Shown piece by piece: positions 23,700-32,100 of a DNA stretch of 37,650 nt (within the stretch, counting starts at the first letter, position 1; each line of letters starts with the position of its first letter). The position numbers were made by a program, and so were the translations under genes. A model generated the notes under the pieces. That model was not told the DNA's origin, made no database searches, and was given only the letters and a program-made list of their open reading frames with translations. Origin of the DNA: Chitinophagaceae bacterium. GTDB taxonomy: Bacteria; Bacteroidota; Bacteroidia; Chitinophagales; Chitinophagaceae. The DNA lies in NCBI GenBank assembly GCA_019247775.1, contig JAFBAN010000173.1, forward strand, positions 1-37,650. The letters run 5' to 3'.

Positions 23700-23885
23700 C
23701 CCCCCAGCCCCCTGGAGGGGGAGTTAGTATGCATTACTAAAGAGAAAGCTATTCATTTCAATGAGTACCCTTTCTTTGAAAGAATATCGTAGGTATGTTG
23801 AATAAAATAATTACCCAACTTTCAAAATAGCATCTCCCTCTACCTGTAGAACGGGAAGATCCGCGCAGCGGATGAGGGTGAGTTA
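23698..23885. repeat. Repeat element with CCCCCAGCCCCCTGGAGGGGG arm
   Basis: The left arm is a compact hairpin, CCCCC-AGCCCCCTGG-AGGGGG (23701-23722), followed by AGTTAG. The right arm (about 23828-23885) holds CTCCCTCTACC, a GATCCGCGCAGCGGAT palindrome and GAGGGTGAGTTAA. The outer bases (TTAAC or AGTTA) are shared by both ends. The 100-bp interior is A/T-rich with no ORF that I can support. Confidence 0.65.
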
Positions 23886-23891
23886 ACCAAC

Positions 23892-24494
23892 ATGACGCTA
23901 AGACAAATCCTCCTCAAAGCCACTTACCCCTTCATCATGCTCCGGAATAAACTCTGGCCGCACGATAGATCCATTCAACTCAACAGCAAACACAAACCGC
24001 CGGCAGTATCTGTTTACGATCGCAGTATTGTGTCGCTCAACGGTGAAAAGATAGACCTGTCTGGCTTCAAGGGTAAAAAACTGCTGCTGGTCAATACTGC
24101 CAGCAACTGTGGTTTCACCGCGCAGTACGGAGAGCTCGAAACGCTTTACCGGCAAAACCGGGATAAACTGGTAGTGATCGGTTTCCCGGCTAACGATTTC
24201 AAACAACAGGAGCCACTCGATAATGCGCATATCGCAGAATTCTGCGCGATCAATTTTGGCGTCAGTTTTCCGCTGGCGCAGAAAACACAGGTGATAAAAG
24301 GAGCAGGACAGGATCCGGTATTCAGCTGGTTAACACATGCCGATCAAAATGGATGGTGCAATCAGCAACCCTTATGGAATTTTTGCAAGTACCTGATAGA
24401 TGAGAATGGCGAACTCGTTGGTTTCTTTGCGCATACCGTATCACCGCTTCATCCTAAAATAACAGCATTGATATCCGGCAATGCACCCCATTAA
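23892..24494 (+). CDS. Glutathione peroxidase-like thiol peroxidase
   Basis: This reduces hydroperoxides using a thiol, usually thioredoxin in bacteria. The 200-residue product has NTASNCGFTAQYGELETLY with peroxidatic Cys73. The family motif IGFPANDFKQQEP (about 116-128) and the Trp motif LWNFCKYLIDENGELV follow. An N-terminal extension of about 40 residues (TYPFIMLRNKLWPHDRS) is longer than usual and slightly hydrophobic at its start but is not a clear signal peptide. The next gene begins 3 bp after its stop, so they are co-transcribed. Confidence 0.92.
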   Translation: MTLRQILLKATYPFIMLRNKLWPHDRSIQLNSKHKPPAVSVYDRSIVSLNGEKIDLSGFKGKKLLLVNTASNCGFTAQYGELETLYRQNRDKLVVIGFPANDFKQQEPLDNAHIAEFCAINFGVSFPLAQKTQVIKGAGQDPVFSWLTHADQNGWCNQQPLWNFCKYLIDENGELVGFFAHTVSPLHPKITALISGNAPH

Positions 24495-24497
24495 AGC

Positions 24498-25202
24498 ATG
24501 CATATCCACTGTTTTCAGCATGTAGCATTCGAAACACCCGGCAGTATACTGGACTGGGCAGCTCAGCACGGTCATACGATCAGCTATTCGCTTTTTGCTG
24601 AACAGCGGCAACAATTTCCATCCCTGGATAGCATTGATGCACTGCTGATCATGGGCGGGCCGATGAATGTGGATGAGGAAAGCACCTATCCCTGGCTGAA
24701 AGCAGAAAAACGATACATTAAATCAGCCATCGATTCAGGGAAAAAGATCATCGGCATCTGCCTCGGCGCCCAACTGATCGCCGCTGCACTGGGTGAGCCG
24801 GTATTTAGAGGTAAAGAAAAAGAGATCGGATTTTTCCCGGTCAGCTTTAGCTCCATTGCCCGCCAAAATCCCTGGTTTGCGCATTTTCCGGAGCGCTATA
24901 CCGTATTCCACTGGCATGGCGATACTTTCGATCTGCCGGAACAGGCAAGACTGATCGCTTCCACTGCTGTTTGCAGGAGCCAGGCATTTGTGATCGGCGA
25001 CAATATACTTGGCATTCAGTTCCATCCCGAAATGACAAAGGAAACGATCGAACAGATGCTCTTACATGATGCCGGAGAACTGTCAGAAAAAGGCCCCTGG
25101 ATTCAGCAGGCCGAAGCGATCAGGAATGGGTATGATCATCTGGAGCAAAACCGGAAAGACCTGTTCACGCTGCTTGATAAATTTTTTGAAGGAATGAAAT
25201 GA
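24498..25202 (+). CDS. Class I glutamine amidotransferase (GMP synthase-like)
   Basis: The 234-residue product is a stand-alone class I glutamine amidotransferase. The nucleophile elbow is GICLGAQLI with Cys88. The His/Glu of the triad lie in GIQFHPEMTKETI. The preceding strand is ALLIMGGPMNVDEE, and VFHWHGDTFDLPEQA is typical of the GuaA-like or gamma-glutamyl-peptidase-like group. No synthase partner is adjacent. The tight linkage to a glutathione-peroxidase-like gene hints at thiol or gamma-glutamyl metabolism, but this is only contextual. Confidence 0.9.
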   Translation: MHIHCFQHVAFETPGSILDWAAQHGHTISYSLFAEQRQQFPSLDSIDALLIMGGPMNVDEESTYPWLKAEKRYIKSAIDSGKKIIGICLGAQLIAAALGEPVFRGKEKEIGFFPVSFSSIARQNPWFAHFPERYTVFHWHGDTFDLPEQARLIASTAVCRSQAFVIGDNILGIQFHPEMTKETIEQMLLHDAGELSEKGPWIQQAEAIRNGYDHLEQNRKDLFTLLDKFFEGMK

Positions 25203-25208
25203 GTTCCC

Positions 25209-26246
25209 TTACACCGGGCATTTTTCGTGGTAGTTGATCAGTTCGATCGGGGTCCGTTCGATGGTATAGCCGCCGTAGTTGTTTTTTACCTCATCGAGTA
25301 CCGCTTCCACTTCTTCCATGGTCTTTAAGGTAACAAGCCGGTTACGGTAGTCTTTGATATTGGGCAAGCCCTTCAGATAGTTCGAATAATGGCGCCGCAT
25401 TTCATTGATGCCTACGATCGGGCCCTTCCATTCGAGCGATTTTCGCAGGTGCTTGCGGGCTACTTCAACGCGTTCTTCCAAGGTGGGAGGCGCCATCAGT
25501 TCGCCGGTGGCGATATAATGTTTGATCTCGCGGAATATCCAGGGATAACCGATAGCGGCGCGGCCGATCATAATTCCATCCACTCCATACCGCTGTTTGT
25601 ATTCGAGCGCTTTTTGCGGACTGTCGATATCGCCATTCCCGAAAATGGGAATATGGATGCGGGGATTGTTCTTCACTTTGGCGATCAGCGTCCAGTCTGC
25701 CTCGCCCTTATACATCTGCGATCGCGTGCGGCCATGTATCGCCAGTGCTTTGATGCCGGCATCCTGCAATCGTTCCGCAACTTCTTCGATATTCTTGCTG
25801 TTATCGTCCCAGCCCAATCGTGTTTTTACCGTAACCGGCAGATGTGTGCTTTTTACCACCGCGGTAGTAAGCCGCACCATCAGATCCACATCTTTCAAAA
25901 CGCCGGCGCCGGCGCCCTTGCTCACCACTTTTTTTACGGGACAGCCAAAATTGATATCCACCAGGTCGGGATCAACCGCCTCCACAATGCGGGCGCTCAT
26001 GGCCATGGCTTCTTCATCGCCTCCAAAGATCTGGATGCCTACCGGCCGCTCATAATCGAAAATATCAAGTTTCTGACGGCTCTTGATGGCATCGCGGATC
26101 AGTCCTTCACTGCTGATGAATTCGGTATACATCAGGTCGGCCCCATTGTCTTTGCAGACGGCACGGAAAGGCGGATCACTCACGTCCTCCATGGGCGCAA
26201 GTAAAAGCGGAAAATCTGGTAACTCTATCTGGTCTATTTTTACCAT
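25209..26246 (-). CDS. dusB: tRNA-dihydrouridine synthase B
   Basis: Dus enzymes are FMN-dependent and reduce uridine to dihydrouridine in the tRNA D-loop. The 345-residue product begins with PLLLAPMEDVSDPPFRAVC. It carries DINFGCPVKKVVSKGAGAG with catalytic Cys102, the HGRTRSQMYKGEADW motif, and FGNGDIDSPQKALE with GIMIGRAAIGYPWIF (phosphate/FMN loop). It is convergent with the amidotransferase gene (6 bp gap) and divergent from the CPBP gene. A TAAATTTG box on the minus strand lies upstream. Confidence 0.95.
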   Translation of the reverse strand: MVKIDQIELPDFPLLLAPMEDVSDPPFRAVCKDNGADLMYTEFISSEGLIRDAIKSRQKLDIFDYERPVGIQIFGGDEEAMAMSARIVEAVDPDLVDINFGCPVKKVVSKGAGAGVLKDVDLMVRLTTAVVKSTHLPVTVKTRLGWDDNSKNIEEVAERLQDAGIKALAIHGRTRSQMYKGEADWTLIAKVKNNPRIHIPIFGNGDIDSPQKALEYKQRYGVDGIMIGRAAIGYPWIFREIKHYIATGELMAPPTLEERVEVARKHLRKSLEWKGPIVGINEMRRHYSNYLKGLPNIKDYRNRLVTLKTMEEVEAVLDEVKNNYGGYTIERTPIELINYHEKCPV

Positions 26247-26304
26247 ATTGCGTCCGGGTTTTACCCTTTATCCTTTCCGGCCAGGCCGATTTTTTTGGAA
26301 GTTG

Positions 26305-26312
26305 CAAATTTA
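26305..26312 (-). promoter_or_regulatory. Candidate -7 box for dusB
   Basis: On the minus strand this reads TAAATTTG, an exact match to TAnnTTTG, 59 bp upstream of the dusB start in the divergent gap with the CPBP protease gene. No -33 element at standard spacing. Confidence 0.4.
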
Positions 26313-26332
26313 CAACCTTATTTTCCAATCGC

Positions 26333-27250
26333 ATGAATCAAAAGCCTTCGATCAGTTATCCCATGCAGTTTGCCATCCTGGTGGGTTTATGGGGTATGTT
26401 TATCATTGTCACCGCTCTGGTAGTGGGCTTCGCAGCCAGTCTCAGCCTGCATTTGCCTATGCAGGAGGCCTTGAAAGCCATGAACCGCCCCGAAAATGCT
26501 TCATTGGCAAAATTGCTGAATTCAGTGGCGTCGGTTTTAACATTTATTTGCCCGGCCCTGGTATTTGCACGGATCGTTAATCCGCAACCATTTTCCCATC
26601 TTGGGTTTAATAAGCTGTTAAGCGCGAAACAGTTCCTGATGGTACTGCTGCTCACATTCGCCAGTATGGTATTGGGCGGCGCGCTGAGTGAACTGAATGA
26701 GCGGATCCCCCTGCCGGGTAATTTGTATGCCGGGGCCAGGGAACTGGAAGAGAAATACAAAGAGGCAACACTGGCAATGGCCAATATGCAATCTGTTCCC
26801 GAATACCTGCTGGCGCTGATCGTGCTCGCTGCTATTCCGGCATTCTGCGAAGAGGTCATGTTCCGCGGCGCGCTGCAGCCGGTGTTTACCGGCTGGACAA
26901 AAAGCAAGTGGGCGGGCATTATCCTCACAGCAGTTATTTTCAGCGCCATCCATTTTTCTTTTTTCGGTTTTTTGGCAAGGGCGGCCCTCGGTATCGTGCT
27001 CGGCCTGATATTCTATAACAGCCGGAACATATGGCTCAGCATCTTTCTTCATTTTCTCAACAACGCATTTGTAGTTACGCAATTGTATATCGGCAACCGC
27101 CAGGGAAAGCCGCTCGAAAAAACAATGGATGAAAGTATGCCTATCTGGTGGGGCGCTATTGCCCTGGTGATTGTAATTGTTTTTTTCCGGGCTTTTAACC
27201 GCGAGACCGCTAAAGTATTGTCGACGGAAGCCGTAACGGCGACTGTCTAA
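26333..27250 (+). CDS. CPBP family intramembrane metalloprotease
   Basis: The 305-residue membrane protein has about eight hydrophobic segments. It carries the CPBP/ABI motifs: FCEEVMFRGALQPVF with Glu173-Glu174 and Arg178, the second His motif FSAIHFSFFGFLARAALGIV, and the third FLHFLNNAFVV. Family members cleave or sequester membrane substrates such as prenylated proteins or bacteriocin-related peptides. A charged loop with REIEEK-like sequence (ARELEEKYKEATLAMANMQ) separates segments before the motif. It is followed by three more same-strand genes in a probable operon with cdsA. Confidence 0.93.
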   Translation: MNQKPSISYPMQFAILVGLWGMFIIVTALVVGFAASLSLHLPMQEALKAMNRPENASLAKLLNSVASVLTFICPALVFARIVNPQPFSHLGFNKLLSAKQFLMVLLLTFASMVLGGALSELNERIPLPGNLYAGARELEEKYKEATLAMANMQSVPEYLLALIVLAAIPAFCEEVMFRGALQPVFTGWTKSKWAGIILTAVIFSAIHFSFFGFLARAALGIVLGLIFYNSRNIWLSIFLHFLNNAFVVTQLYIGNRQGKPLEKTMDESMPIWWGAIALVIVIVFFRAFNRETAKVLSTEAVTATV

Positions 27251-27265
27251 AAATAATTTGTCCTG

Positions 27266-27472
27266 ATGAGTGCATGGCAGAAAGTATTCGCAACCCGCAA
27301 TCTGGCCGAAGCGAGTATTGTACAGGGTATGCTGGAAGAAAATAATATCCCGGTGCAGGTGATGAACCGGCAGGACAGCAGCTACCTGAATTTCGGTGAT
27401 ATCGAATTGTTCGTGCCGGATCATTTGCTCAGCACGGCCCGGCAGCTGATCGGAAAAGGACTACTGAACTGA
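27266..27472 (+). CDS. DUF2007 domain protein (putative signal-transducing protein)
   Basis: The 68-residue product matches the small DUF2007 pattern: WQKVFATRNLAEASIVQGML, then ENNIPVQVMNRQDSSYL, then DIELFVPDHLLSTARQLI. It is an alpha/beta ACT-like or PII-like small fold with no membrane segment. It starts 15 bp after the CPBP stop and precedes cdsA. The family label is confident; the molecular role is not known. Confidence 0.85.
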   Translation: MSAWQKVFATRNLAEASIVQGMLEENNIPVQVMNRQDSSYLNFGDIELFVPDHLLSTARQLIGKGLLN

Positions 27473-27510
27473 ATTTGCGAGCGCATTCAAAAGTTTAAAT
27501 ATTTTGCCGC

Positions 27511-28374
27511 ATGCCCCTGAACCTGCAGACTTTTAAAACCAGAGCGCTTACTGCCATCCTGTTCGTGGTGGTGATGCTGGGCGGGCTGTTATGGAACCAG
27601 TGGAGTTTCCTGCTTATATTTTCCATTATTCATTTCGGCTGCTGGGTGGAATACCGGCGGCTGGTGGGGCTGATCGATCCGGCATACCAGCGGGTAGCTG
27701 CAATTCATGTGTACAGTATGATGTTGGCGGGATGGGGCTTTATGCTGTGGATGACTGACGACAGCTATTCAATTGCCGGATACCGATTGAATGCATTGGG
27801 CTATTGGCTTTTTCTGATAGCGACGGCCATATTCCTGCTTACGGTGATCCTGAGAGTAAAAAAAGATCAGCCCAAATTGATGGCGCATTCGATCATGGGG
27901 TTCGTTTATATTTCTCTCAGCTGGGGCTTGATGATGCGCCTGTGGGGCAATATGCAGCAGACGGTTTTTACCGGTAGTAACTGGATCATGCCGCTGGTAC
28001 TGATCGTTTCTATCTGGATAAACGATACCATGGCCTATATCGTGGGTTCTTTTATCGGGAAAACTCCTTTTTCGGCCATCTCTCCCAAAAAGACCTGGGA
28101 AGGCACGATTGGCGGGGCGATACTGACCGTGGTTGCCGTAACTCTTGCGGGTGTTTATGCATTCGGGTTTTCGGCCAAAGCTTTGCTGCTGATCAGTACG
28201 GTAGCCGCGGTAGCGGGAACCGCCGGCGATCTCTTCGAAAGCAAACTGAAAAGACTGGCGGGGGTAAAAGACAGCGGCAGGATCATGCCCGGACATGGGG
28301 GTTTTCTCGACCGCTTCGACTCACTGCTGCTGGCAACCACGGTTACCTGGCTGCTGTTCCGGATCCTGTATTGA
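27511..28374 (+). CDS. cdsA: Phosphatidate cytidylyltransferase
   Basis: CdsA makes CDP-diacylglycerol from phosphatidic acid and CTP, the branch point of phospholipid synthesis, in the inner membrane. The 287-residue product has about eight hydrophobic segments. It carries ISPKKTWEGTIGGAILT and the family signature GDLFESKLKRLAGVKDSGRI, followed by MPGHGGFLDRFDSLL with the metal-binding Asp residues. It is followed by psd, giving two steps of phosphatidylethanolamine synthesis. The intervening step, PssA, is not in the window. Confidence 0.95.
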   Translation: MPLNLQTFKTRALTAILFVVVMLGGLLWNQWSFLLIFSIIHFGCWVEYRRLVGLIDPAYQRVAAIHVYSMMLAGWGFMLWMTDDSYSIAGYRLNALGYWLFLIATAIFLLTVILRVKKDQPKLMAHSIMGFVYISLSWGLMMRLWGNMQQTVFTGSNWIMPLVLIVSIWINDTMAYIVGSFIGKTPFSAISPKKTWEGTIGGAILTVVAVTLAGVYAFGFSAKALLLISTVAAVAGTAGDLFESKLKRLAGVKDSGRIMPGHGGFLDRFDSLLLATTVTWLLFRILY

Positions 28375-28428
28375 TGGATCAACACCGATCAAAATTTTCC
28401 AGTGGCGGGCGGTTTACTATTTCCTGGC

Positions 28429-28436
28429 TACATTTG
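28429..28436 (+). promoter_or_regulatory. Candidate -7 box upstream of psd
   Basis: TACATTTG, an exact TAnnTTTG match, lies 19 bp before the psd start, in the 81-bp gap after cdsA. It would allow independent transcription of psd. No -33 at standard spacing. Confidence 0.4.
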
Positions 28437-28455
28437 CAGTTCAATCCGTTGAAAC

Positions 28456-29115
28456 ATGACCATCCATCGCGAAGGATACAAGACCATCGCCATCACCGCC
28501 CTGATCTTCGGCGTGCTGAACCTGATCTCCTTTTCTTTTTTAAGCGCATCCTGGCCCTGGCTGGCGCTGATCATCTTCGTTGTTACGCTTGGATTGTTCC
28601 TGTTCATCATTTCTTTTTTCCGGATTCCCGACCGCACCCTCAGCATCCATGAGAACAGGATCATTTGTCCGGCAGATGGGAAAGTGGTGGTGATAGAAGA
28701 AATAACCGATGAGGAGTATTTCAAAGACAGACGCATCCAGGTGAGTATTTTCATGAGCCCTGCCAATGTGCATGTGAACCGCAACCCGATCAGCGGCGAA
28801 GTGGTGTACAATAAATACCATAAAGGCAAATATCTGGTGGCCTGGCATCCCAAATCTTCCACCGAAAATGAGCGCTGGAGCGTCGTTACAAAAAATGCGA
28901 ATGGCGAGATACTGTACAAGCAGATCGCCGGCGCACTGGCCAAACGGATCTGCAACTATACCAATGTGGGTCAGATGGTGAACCAGGGCGACGAATACGG
29001 ATTTATCAAATTCGGCAGCCGGGTAGATATTTTACTGCCGCTCGATGCGAAGATCGATGTACAACTGAACCAGGCCGTTAAGGGCGGGGTTACCGTGCTG
29101 GCGCACTGGCACTAA
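28456..29115 (+). CDS. psd: Phosphatidylserine decarboxylase family protein (short form)
   Basis: It decarboxylates phosphatidylserine to phosphatidylethanolamine using a self-generated pyruvoyl group. The 219-residue product has two N-terminal membrane segments (about residues 10-30 and 34-56). The catalytic domain shows ICPADGKVVVIEE, IQVSIFMSPANVHVNRNP and a processing site in YGFIKFGSRVDILLP, Gly187-Ser188, where the chain would be cleaved. Length and the GS site fit the short PSD-A class. It follows cdsA, consistent with the pathway. Confidence 0.93.
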   Translation: MTIHREGYKTIAITALIFGVLNLISFSFLSASWPWLALIIFVVTLGLFLFIISFFRIPDRTLSIHENRIICPADGKVVVIEEITDEEYFKDRRIQVSIFMSPANVHVNRNPISGEVVYNKYHKGKYLVAWHPKSSTENERWSVVTKNANGEILYKQIAGALAKRICNYTNVGQMVNQGDEYGFIKFGSRVDILLPLDAKIDVQLNQAVKGGVTVLAHWH

Positions 29116-29191
29116 CGGTTTCAGTGGATTTTAACATGCCTCGACCGGATTTTCTTACTAATTTCAGGCTAGTACTTTAAAGTAACACTAT

Positions 29192-29383
29192 ATGAAAAAA
29201 CTATTTACACTGGCTACGGCCGCTCTTTTAATGACCGGCTTTGCTTTTGCCCACGAAGGCGATAAGAAAAAAGGCAAGGAATGTGGCAAAGAATGCTGCA
29301 AAGGCAAAGAGTGCAAGAAAGACGAGAAGAAAGATTCGAAAGCTACAGCCAAAACAGCGGCTAAGTCTACTAAGAAAGCGTAA
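29192..29383 (+). CDS. Small secreted Lys/Cys-rich protein
   Basis: The 63-residue product starts with a signal peptide (MKKLFTLATAALLMTGFAFA). The mature part is almost entirely Lys, Glu, Cys and Ala: HEGDKKKGKECGKECCKGKE is followed by CKKDEKKDS and an Ala/Thr/Lys-rich end. The Cys pattern (EC..ECC..KEC) could bind metal. It is stand-alone, ends 18 bp before a strong terminator, and has a plausible signal start with the upstream context ACACTATATG. Function unknown. Confidence 0.75.
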   Translation: MKKLFTLATAALLMTGFAFAHEGDKKKGKECGKECCKGKECKKDEKKDSKATAKTAAKSTKKA

Positions 29384-29400
29384 CCGCAGTAATTTTTTTT

Positions 29401-29446
29401 AAGCCGCAGATTCGCAGATTAATTTATCCCGCGAACTGCGGCTTTT
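29401..29446 (+). terminator. Terminator after the Lys/Cys-rich gene
   Basis: AAGCCGCAG pairs with CTGCGGCTT, with a second inner pairing TTCGC with GCGAA inside the same arms. The stem is followed by TTTTTG. It lies between convergent genes (small secreted protein and YjjG-like). Confidence 0.85.
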
Positions 29447-29457
29447 TGTTTCCGTTA

Positions 29458-30153
29458 TCAAAGTATGTCCTCAAGTTCTCTGAGGTGATAGATCGTATAT
29501 GTGGGCTGAATATGCGGTGTAATTCCGAGATGGTTCACGAAGATCGTATCCATACCTGCATTGATGCCGCCCTGGATATCCGCATCCAGGTTATCGCCGA
29601 TCATGATGCTTTCTTCAACCGCTGCTCCGGTCTTTTTGATCGCGTATTCAAAAATCTCCTTGTTCGGCTTCAGGCTGTTGCTGCCTTCGGAAGTGACCAC
29701 TTCCTCAAAAAATCCATGCAGGTCTGCATTTCTGAGCTTATGATGCTGCACCGCTTCAAAACCATTCGTCACCAGGTGCATCCGGTACTGCTTTGCTTTC
29801 AGGTAACTCAGGATCTCGATGGTGTAGGGGAAAAGATTTTTGCGGGTGGGCAGGTGTTCCAGGAACTGCAGCGATAGTTCCCTGGCCAGGGGTTCGTCGG
29901 CCAGTTTGAAGTCCAGCATGGCCAGCCACATCCGTTTCCAGCGAAGCTCTTCCTGTTTGATAAAACCTTTGGTGTACCTGTCCCACAGCCGCTCATTGTG
30001 GTGACTGTACCGTGCAAAGAACTGGTCGAAGTCATGTACGCCTCGGCTGTTCAGGCCATTGCGTTCGAACAGTTCGGCCAGGGTTTCTTTGGCATTGGTC
30101 TCAAAATCCCATAAAGTGTGGTCCAGGTCAAAGAAAAGATGGCGGTACTTCAT
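29458..30153 (-). CDS. HAD-family pyrimidine 5'-nucleotidase, YjjG-like
   Basis: YjjG-type enzymes remove phosphate from (non-canonical) pyrimidine nucleotides. From the start at 30153 the 231-residue product begins MKYRHLFFDLDHTLWDFE with nucleophile Asp9 and Asp11. It has a C1-type helical cap (about residues 18-90), the motif II Thr in MHLVTNGF, motif III Lys in SLKPNKEIFEYA, and motif IV in ESIMIGDNLDADIQGGINAG. The longer start at 30183 adds only MPRREFVFCG and is not preferred. Confidence 0.9.
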   Translation of the reverse strand: MKYRHLFFDLDHTLWDFETNAKETLAELFERNGLNSRGVHDFDQFFARYSHHNERLWDRYTKGFIKQEELRWKRMWLAMLDFKLADEPLARELSLQFLEHLPTRKNLFPYTIEILSYLKAKQYRMHLVTNGFEAVQHHKLRNADLHGFFEEVVTSEGSNSLKPNKEIFEYAIKKTGAAVEESIMIGDNLDADIQGGINAGMDTIFVNHLGITPHIQPTYTIYHLRELEDIL

Positions 30154-30237
30154 GCCGCAAAATACAAACTCGCGTCGAGGCAAAACAGGTTATAACAAAA
30201 TTATCGTACTTCGTATCCTATTCTAAAACCTCCGTGT

Positions 30238-30936
30238 ATGAATGTGATCATCACCGGCGCTTCCCGCGGTATCGGGCTGGCCATTGCCGAACAGTTTGCC
30301 GCAGCCGGCCATACGTTATTGCTATGCAGTCGCGGCGGGAAGCAATTGTATGATACCATGGGCATGCTGCAGTCGAAATATCCTTCCGCCACCATCAAAG
30401 CAACGCCGGCCGATATGGGAGATAAAGTTGCCGCCCAGACATTCGGAAAATGGTGCCTGGATTCAGGTACGCCGGGTATCCTGGTCAACAACGCCGGCCA
30501 ATTCCTGCCAGGCAGCGTTCACGATGAAGAAGACGGTTTGCTTGAACAAATGATGGCGGCAAACCTGTACAGTGCCTACCATCTTACCCGTGTTGTGCTG
30601 CCGGCTATGATGAAAGCGAAAAAGGGGCATATCTTCAATATCTGCTCGATCGCTTCCCTGAAGGCTTATGCGAATGGCGGCAGTTACAGCATCAGCAAGT
30701 TTGCGCTACTGGGATTCAGCAAAAACCTGCGGGAGGAAATGAAACCGCATGGAATTAAAGTAACGGCTGTTTGCCCGGGCGCTACCATGAGCGCGAGTTG
30801 GGATGGCTCCCGCATCGACCCCAAACGCATTATGGAAGCAGCTGATGTTGCAAAAATGATCTTCACCGCCTCGCAGCTCTCACCGATGGCCGATGTGGAA
30901 GATATTATCCTGCGGCCCCAGCTGGGAGATCTGTGA
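30238..30936 (+). CDS. SDR family NAD(P)-dependent oxidoreductase
   Basis: This short-chain dehydrogenase of 232 residues has the cofactor motif ITGASRGIGLAIAEQF (5-20), the NNAG motif (about 83-86), Ser in NICSIASL, and the catalytic Tyr-Lys pair in SYSISKFALLGF (YxxxK). The conserved PG segment CPGATMS follows. It resembles 3-ketoacyl-ACP reductase-like general SDRs. The substrate is not evident. It is divergent from the YjjG-like gene, with an 84-bp gap. Confidence 0.92.
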   Translation: MNVIITGASRGIGLAIAEQFAAAGHTLLLCSRGGKQLYDTMGMLQSKYPSATIKATPADMGDKVAAQTFGKWCLDSGTPGILVNNAGQFLPGSVHDEEDGLLEQMMAANLYSAYHLTRVVLPAMMKAKKGHIFNICSIASLKAYANGGSYSISKFALLGFSKNLREEMKPHGIKVTAVCPGATMSASWDGSRIDPKRIMEAADVAKMIFTASQLSPMADVEDIILRPQLGDL

Positions 30937-30992
30937 GGATTTGAGATTGGAGGAGTTCGACTTGCGGCTTTAATCGCGGGTTGGCTGCGGGT

Positions 30993-31101
30993 GCAGCATT
31001 AAAATGGTTTCGCTAGAAGGGGATAGGAGAGAAGAAGGGTAGCAGGAGTAGTCTCTCCTAAGCTCTTTTTCTCTTATCCACTCTTAGCGAAACAATGCTG
31101 C
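30993..31101. repeat. Long imperfect inverted repeat GCAGCATT...GTTTCGCTA
   Basis: GCAGCATT (30993-31000), GTTTCGCTA, GGATAGGAGAGA on the left are matched in the reverse order by TCTCTCCT, CTTATCC, TAGCGAAAC and AATGCTGC (31094-31101) on the right. It fills the 237-bp gap between convergent genes (SDR and flavin-reductase-like) and would form a long hairpin with some bulges. No ORF was found in it. Confidence 0.8.
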
Positions 31102-31173
31102 TTAAACTTGATTCAGAAGGAGAATAATAAAGCTGATCCTTCTTTTCTTTTTCCCTCCGTTCTTCTTTTATCG

Positions 31174-32055
31174 TTACTCGCCCGCCAGCAACACCTGCCA
31201 GGCTTCTTCTGTTTTTCCCTCGTTGAGCAATCTGGCCGCATACCGATGCAGTTCTTTTTCCATTTCGCCCGGATTGATAGAGAAATACTGGATGATCTGC
31301 TGGAGCTGTGGATCCGAAAATGCAGGATCGATCGCTGGTATGGTGGTTGTATTGGCGAGCATGCCGAGATGATTACCGGTAAGCAATGAACTGTTACGGA
31401 TACCCGGAGGCAATGCATCGATGCCGATACCGAGTTCGGTATTGGGCTTGGGTACTTTGAAAAGATTGGTCTCATCAACCCTGCAGTACCAGTCGCCGCC
31501 GAGCCGGGCCACATGATGCATTTTTCTCTGGTCGATCTTTCCATTTTCTCCGAGTATGCTTTCGTCAACATGCATCCGCAATACCTGTGCGATCACCAGT
31601 TGCCCTGCACCGCCCTGTTCACCGAGACTTTTCACTTCATTCACCTTGCATTCCATGCGGATCTTCGCCTCTTTCACCATCGGCGGCCGCACCAGTGTGG
31701 CTGCTTCGGTGGTAAAGCCGGCTTTGATGAATTCGTCAACGCCTTTCGGGAATTCGCAGCTGGCGAGACTCACCTGGTGCACCATTTCGTAGTCCACGAT
31801 ATTGATCACGCATTCGGGTACTTCCAGCACATTTTCGAGTGTGTGCTTCGTACTCCCGTCGCGCAATCTCCGCGAAGGCGAAAAGATAACGATCGGCGGC
31901 TGCGTGGAGAACAGATTGAAAAAACTGAATGGACTTAAATTGACTACTCCCGCGCTGTCTATCGTACTGGCGAAACAGATCGGCCTCGGAGCAATAGCAT
32001 GCTGCAGCCATTGCTGGGTTTCGGCGGGAGATATTTGAGAAAGGTCGACTATCAT
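31174..32055 (-). CDS. Flavin reductase family protein (FMN-binding split barrel)
   Basis: The 293-residue product has the FMN-binding split-barrel signature of DIM6/NTAB-like proteins: APRPICFASTIDSAGVVNLS at about residues 27-46, then PFSFFNLFSTQPPIVIFSPS, and later GVDEFIKAGFTTEAATLVRP. Such proteins reduce free flavin or bind FMN for a partner oxygenase. The 100-residue C-terminal extension is longer than the usual 200 residues. Its ATG (32053-32055) abuts the left arm of the GxxExxY cassette. The upstream FAH-family gene suggests aromatic-compound catabolism. Confidence 0.88.
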   Translation of the reverse strand: MIVDLSQISPAETQQWLQHAIAPRPICFASTIDSAGVVNLSPFSFFNLFSTQPPIVIFSPSRRLRDGSTKHTLENVLEVPECVINIVDYEMVHQVSLASCEFPKGVDEFIKAGFTTEAATLVRPPMVKEAKIRMECKVNEVKSLGEQGGAGQLVIAQVLRMHVDESILGENGKIDQRKMHHVARLGGDWYCRVDETNLFKVPKPNTELGIGIDALPPGIRNSSLLTGNHLGMLANTTTIPAIDPAFSDPQLQQIIQYFSINPGEMEKELHRYAARLLNEGKTEEAWQVLLAGE

Positions 32056-32100
32056 TTTTTTACCGCAGAGAACAAGAGGGGCAGAGATTTCGCAGAGTCA
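32055..32100. repeat. Left terminal inverted repeat of the GxxExxY cassette
   Basis: The arm begins TTTTACCGCAGAGAA (from 32058) and ends CGCAGAGTCA at 32100. The last TCA (32098-32100) is the GxxExxY stop codon on the minus strand. The right arm at 32484-32528, read on the other strand, starts with the same 15 bases and ends CGCAGAGTTA. The arms are 43 and 44 bp long. Confidence 0.88.

Noticed and set aside
23698..23891. A small gene in the gap after the aldehyde dehydrogenase
   Set aside because: The gap is explained by a C/G-rich repeat with an A/T-rich centre; no frame with a credible start and motif was found.
25389..26204. A 271-codon plus-strand frame
   Set aside because: It is wholly antisense to dusB, whose motifs are intact, and its translation shows no signal, domain or motif.
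26618..27424. A 268-codon minus-strand frame
   Set aside because: It is antisense to the CPBP protease and DUF2007 genes and is His/Gln-rich without a recognisable fold.
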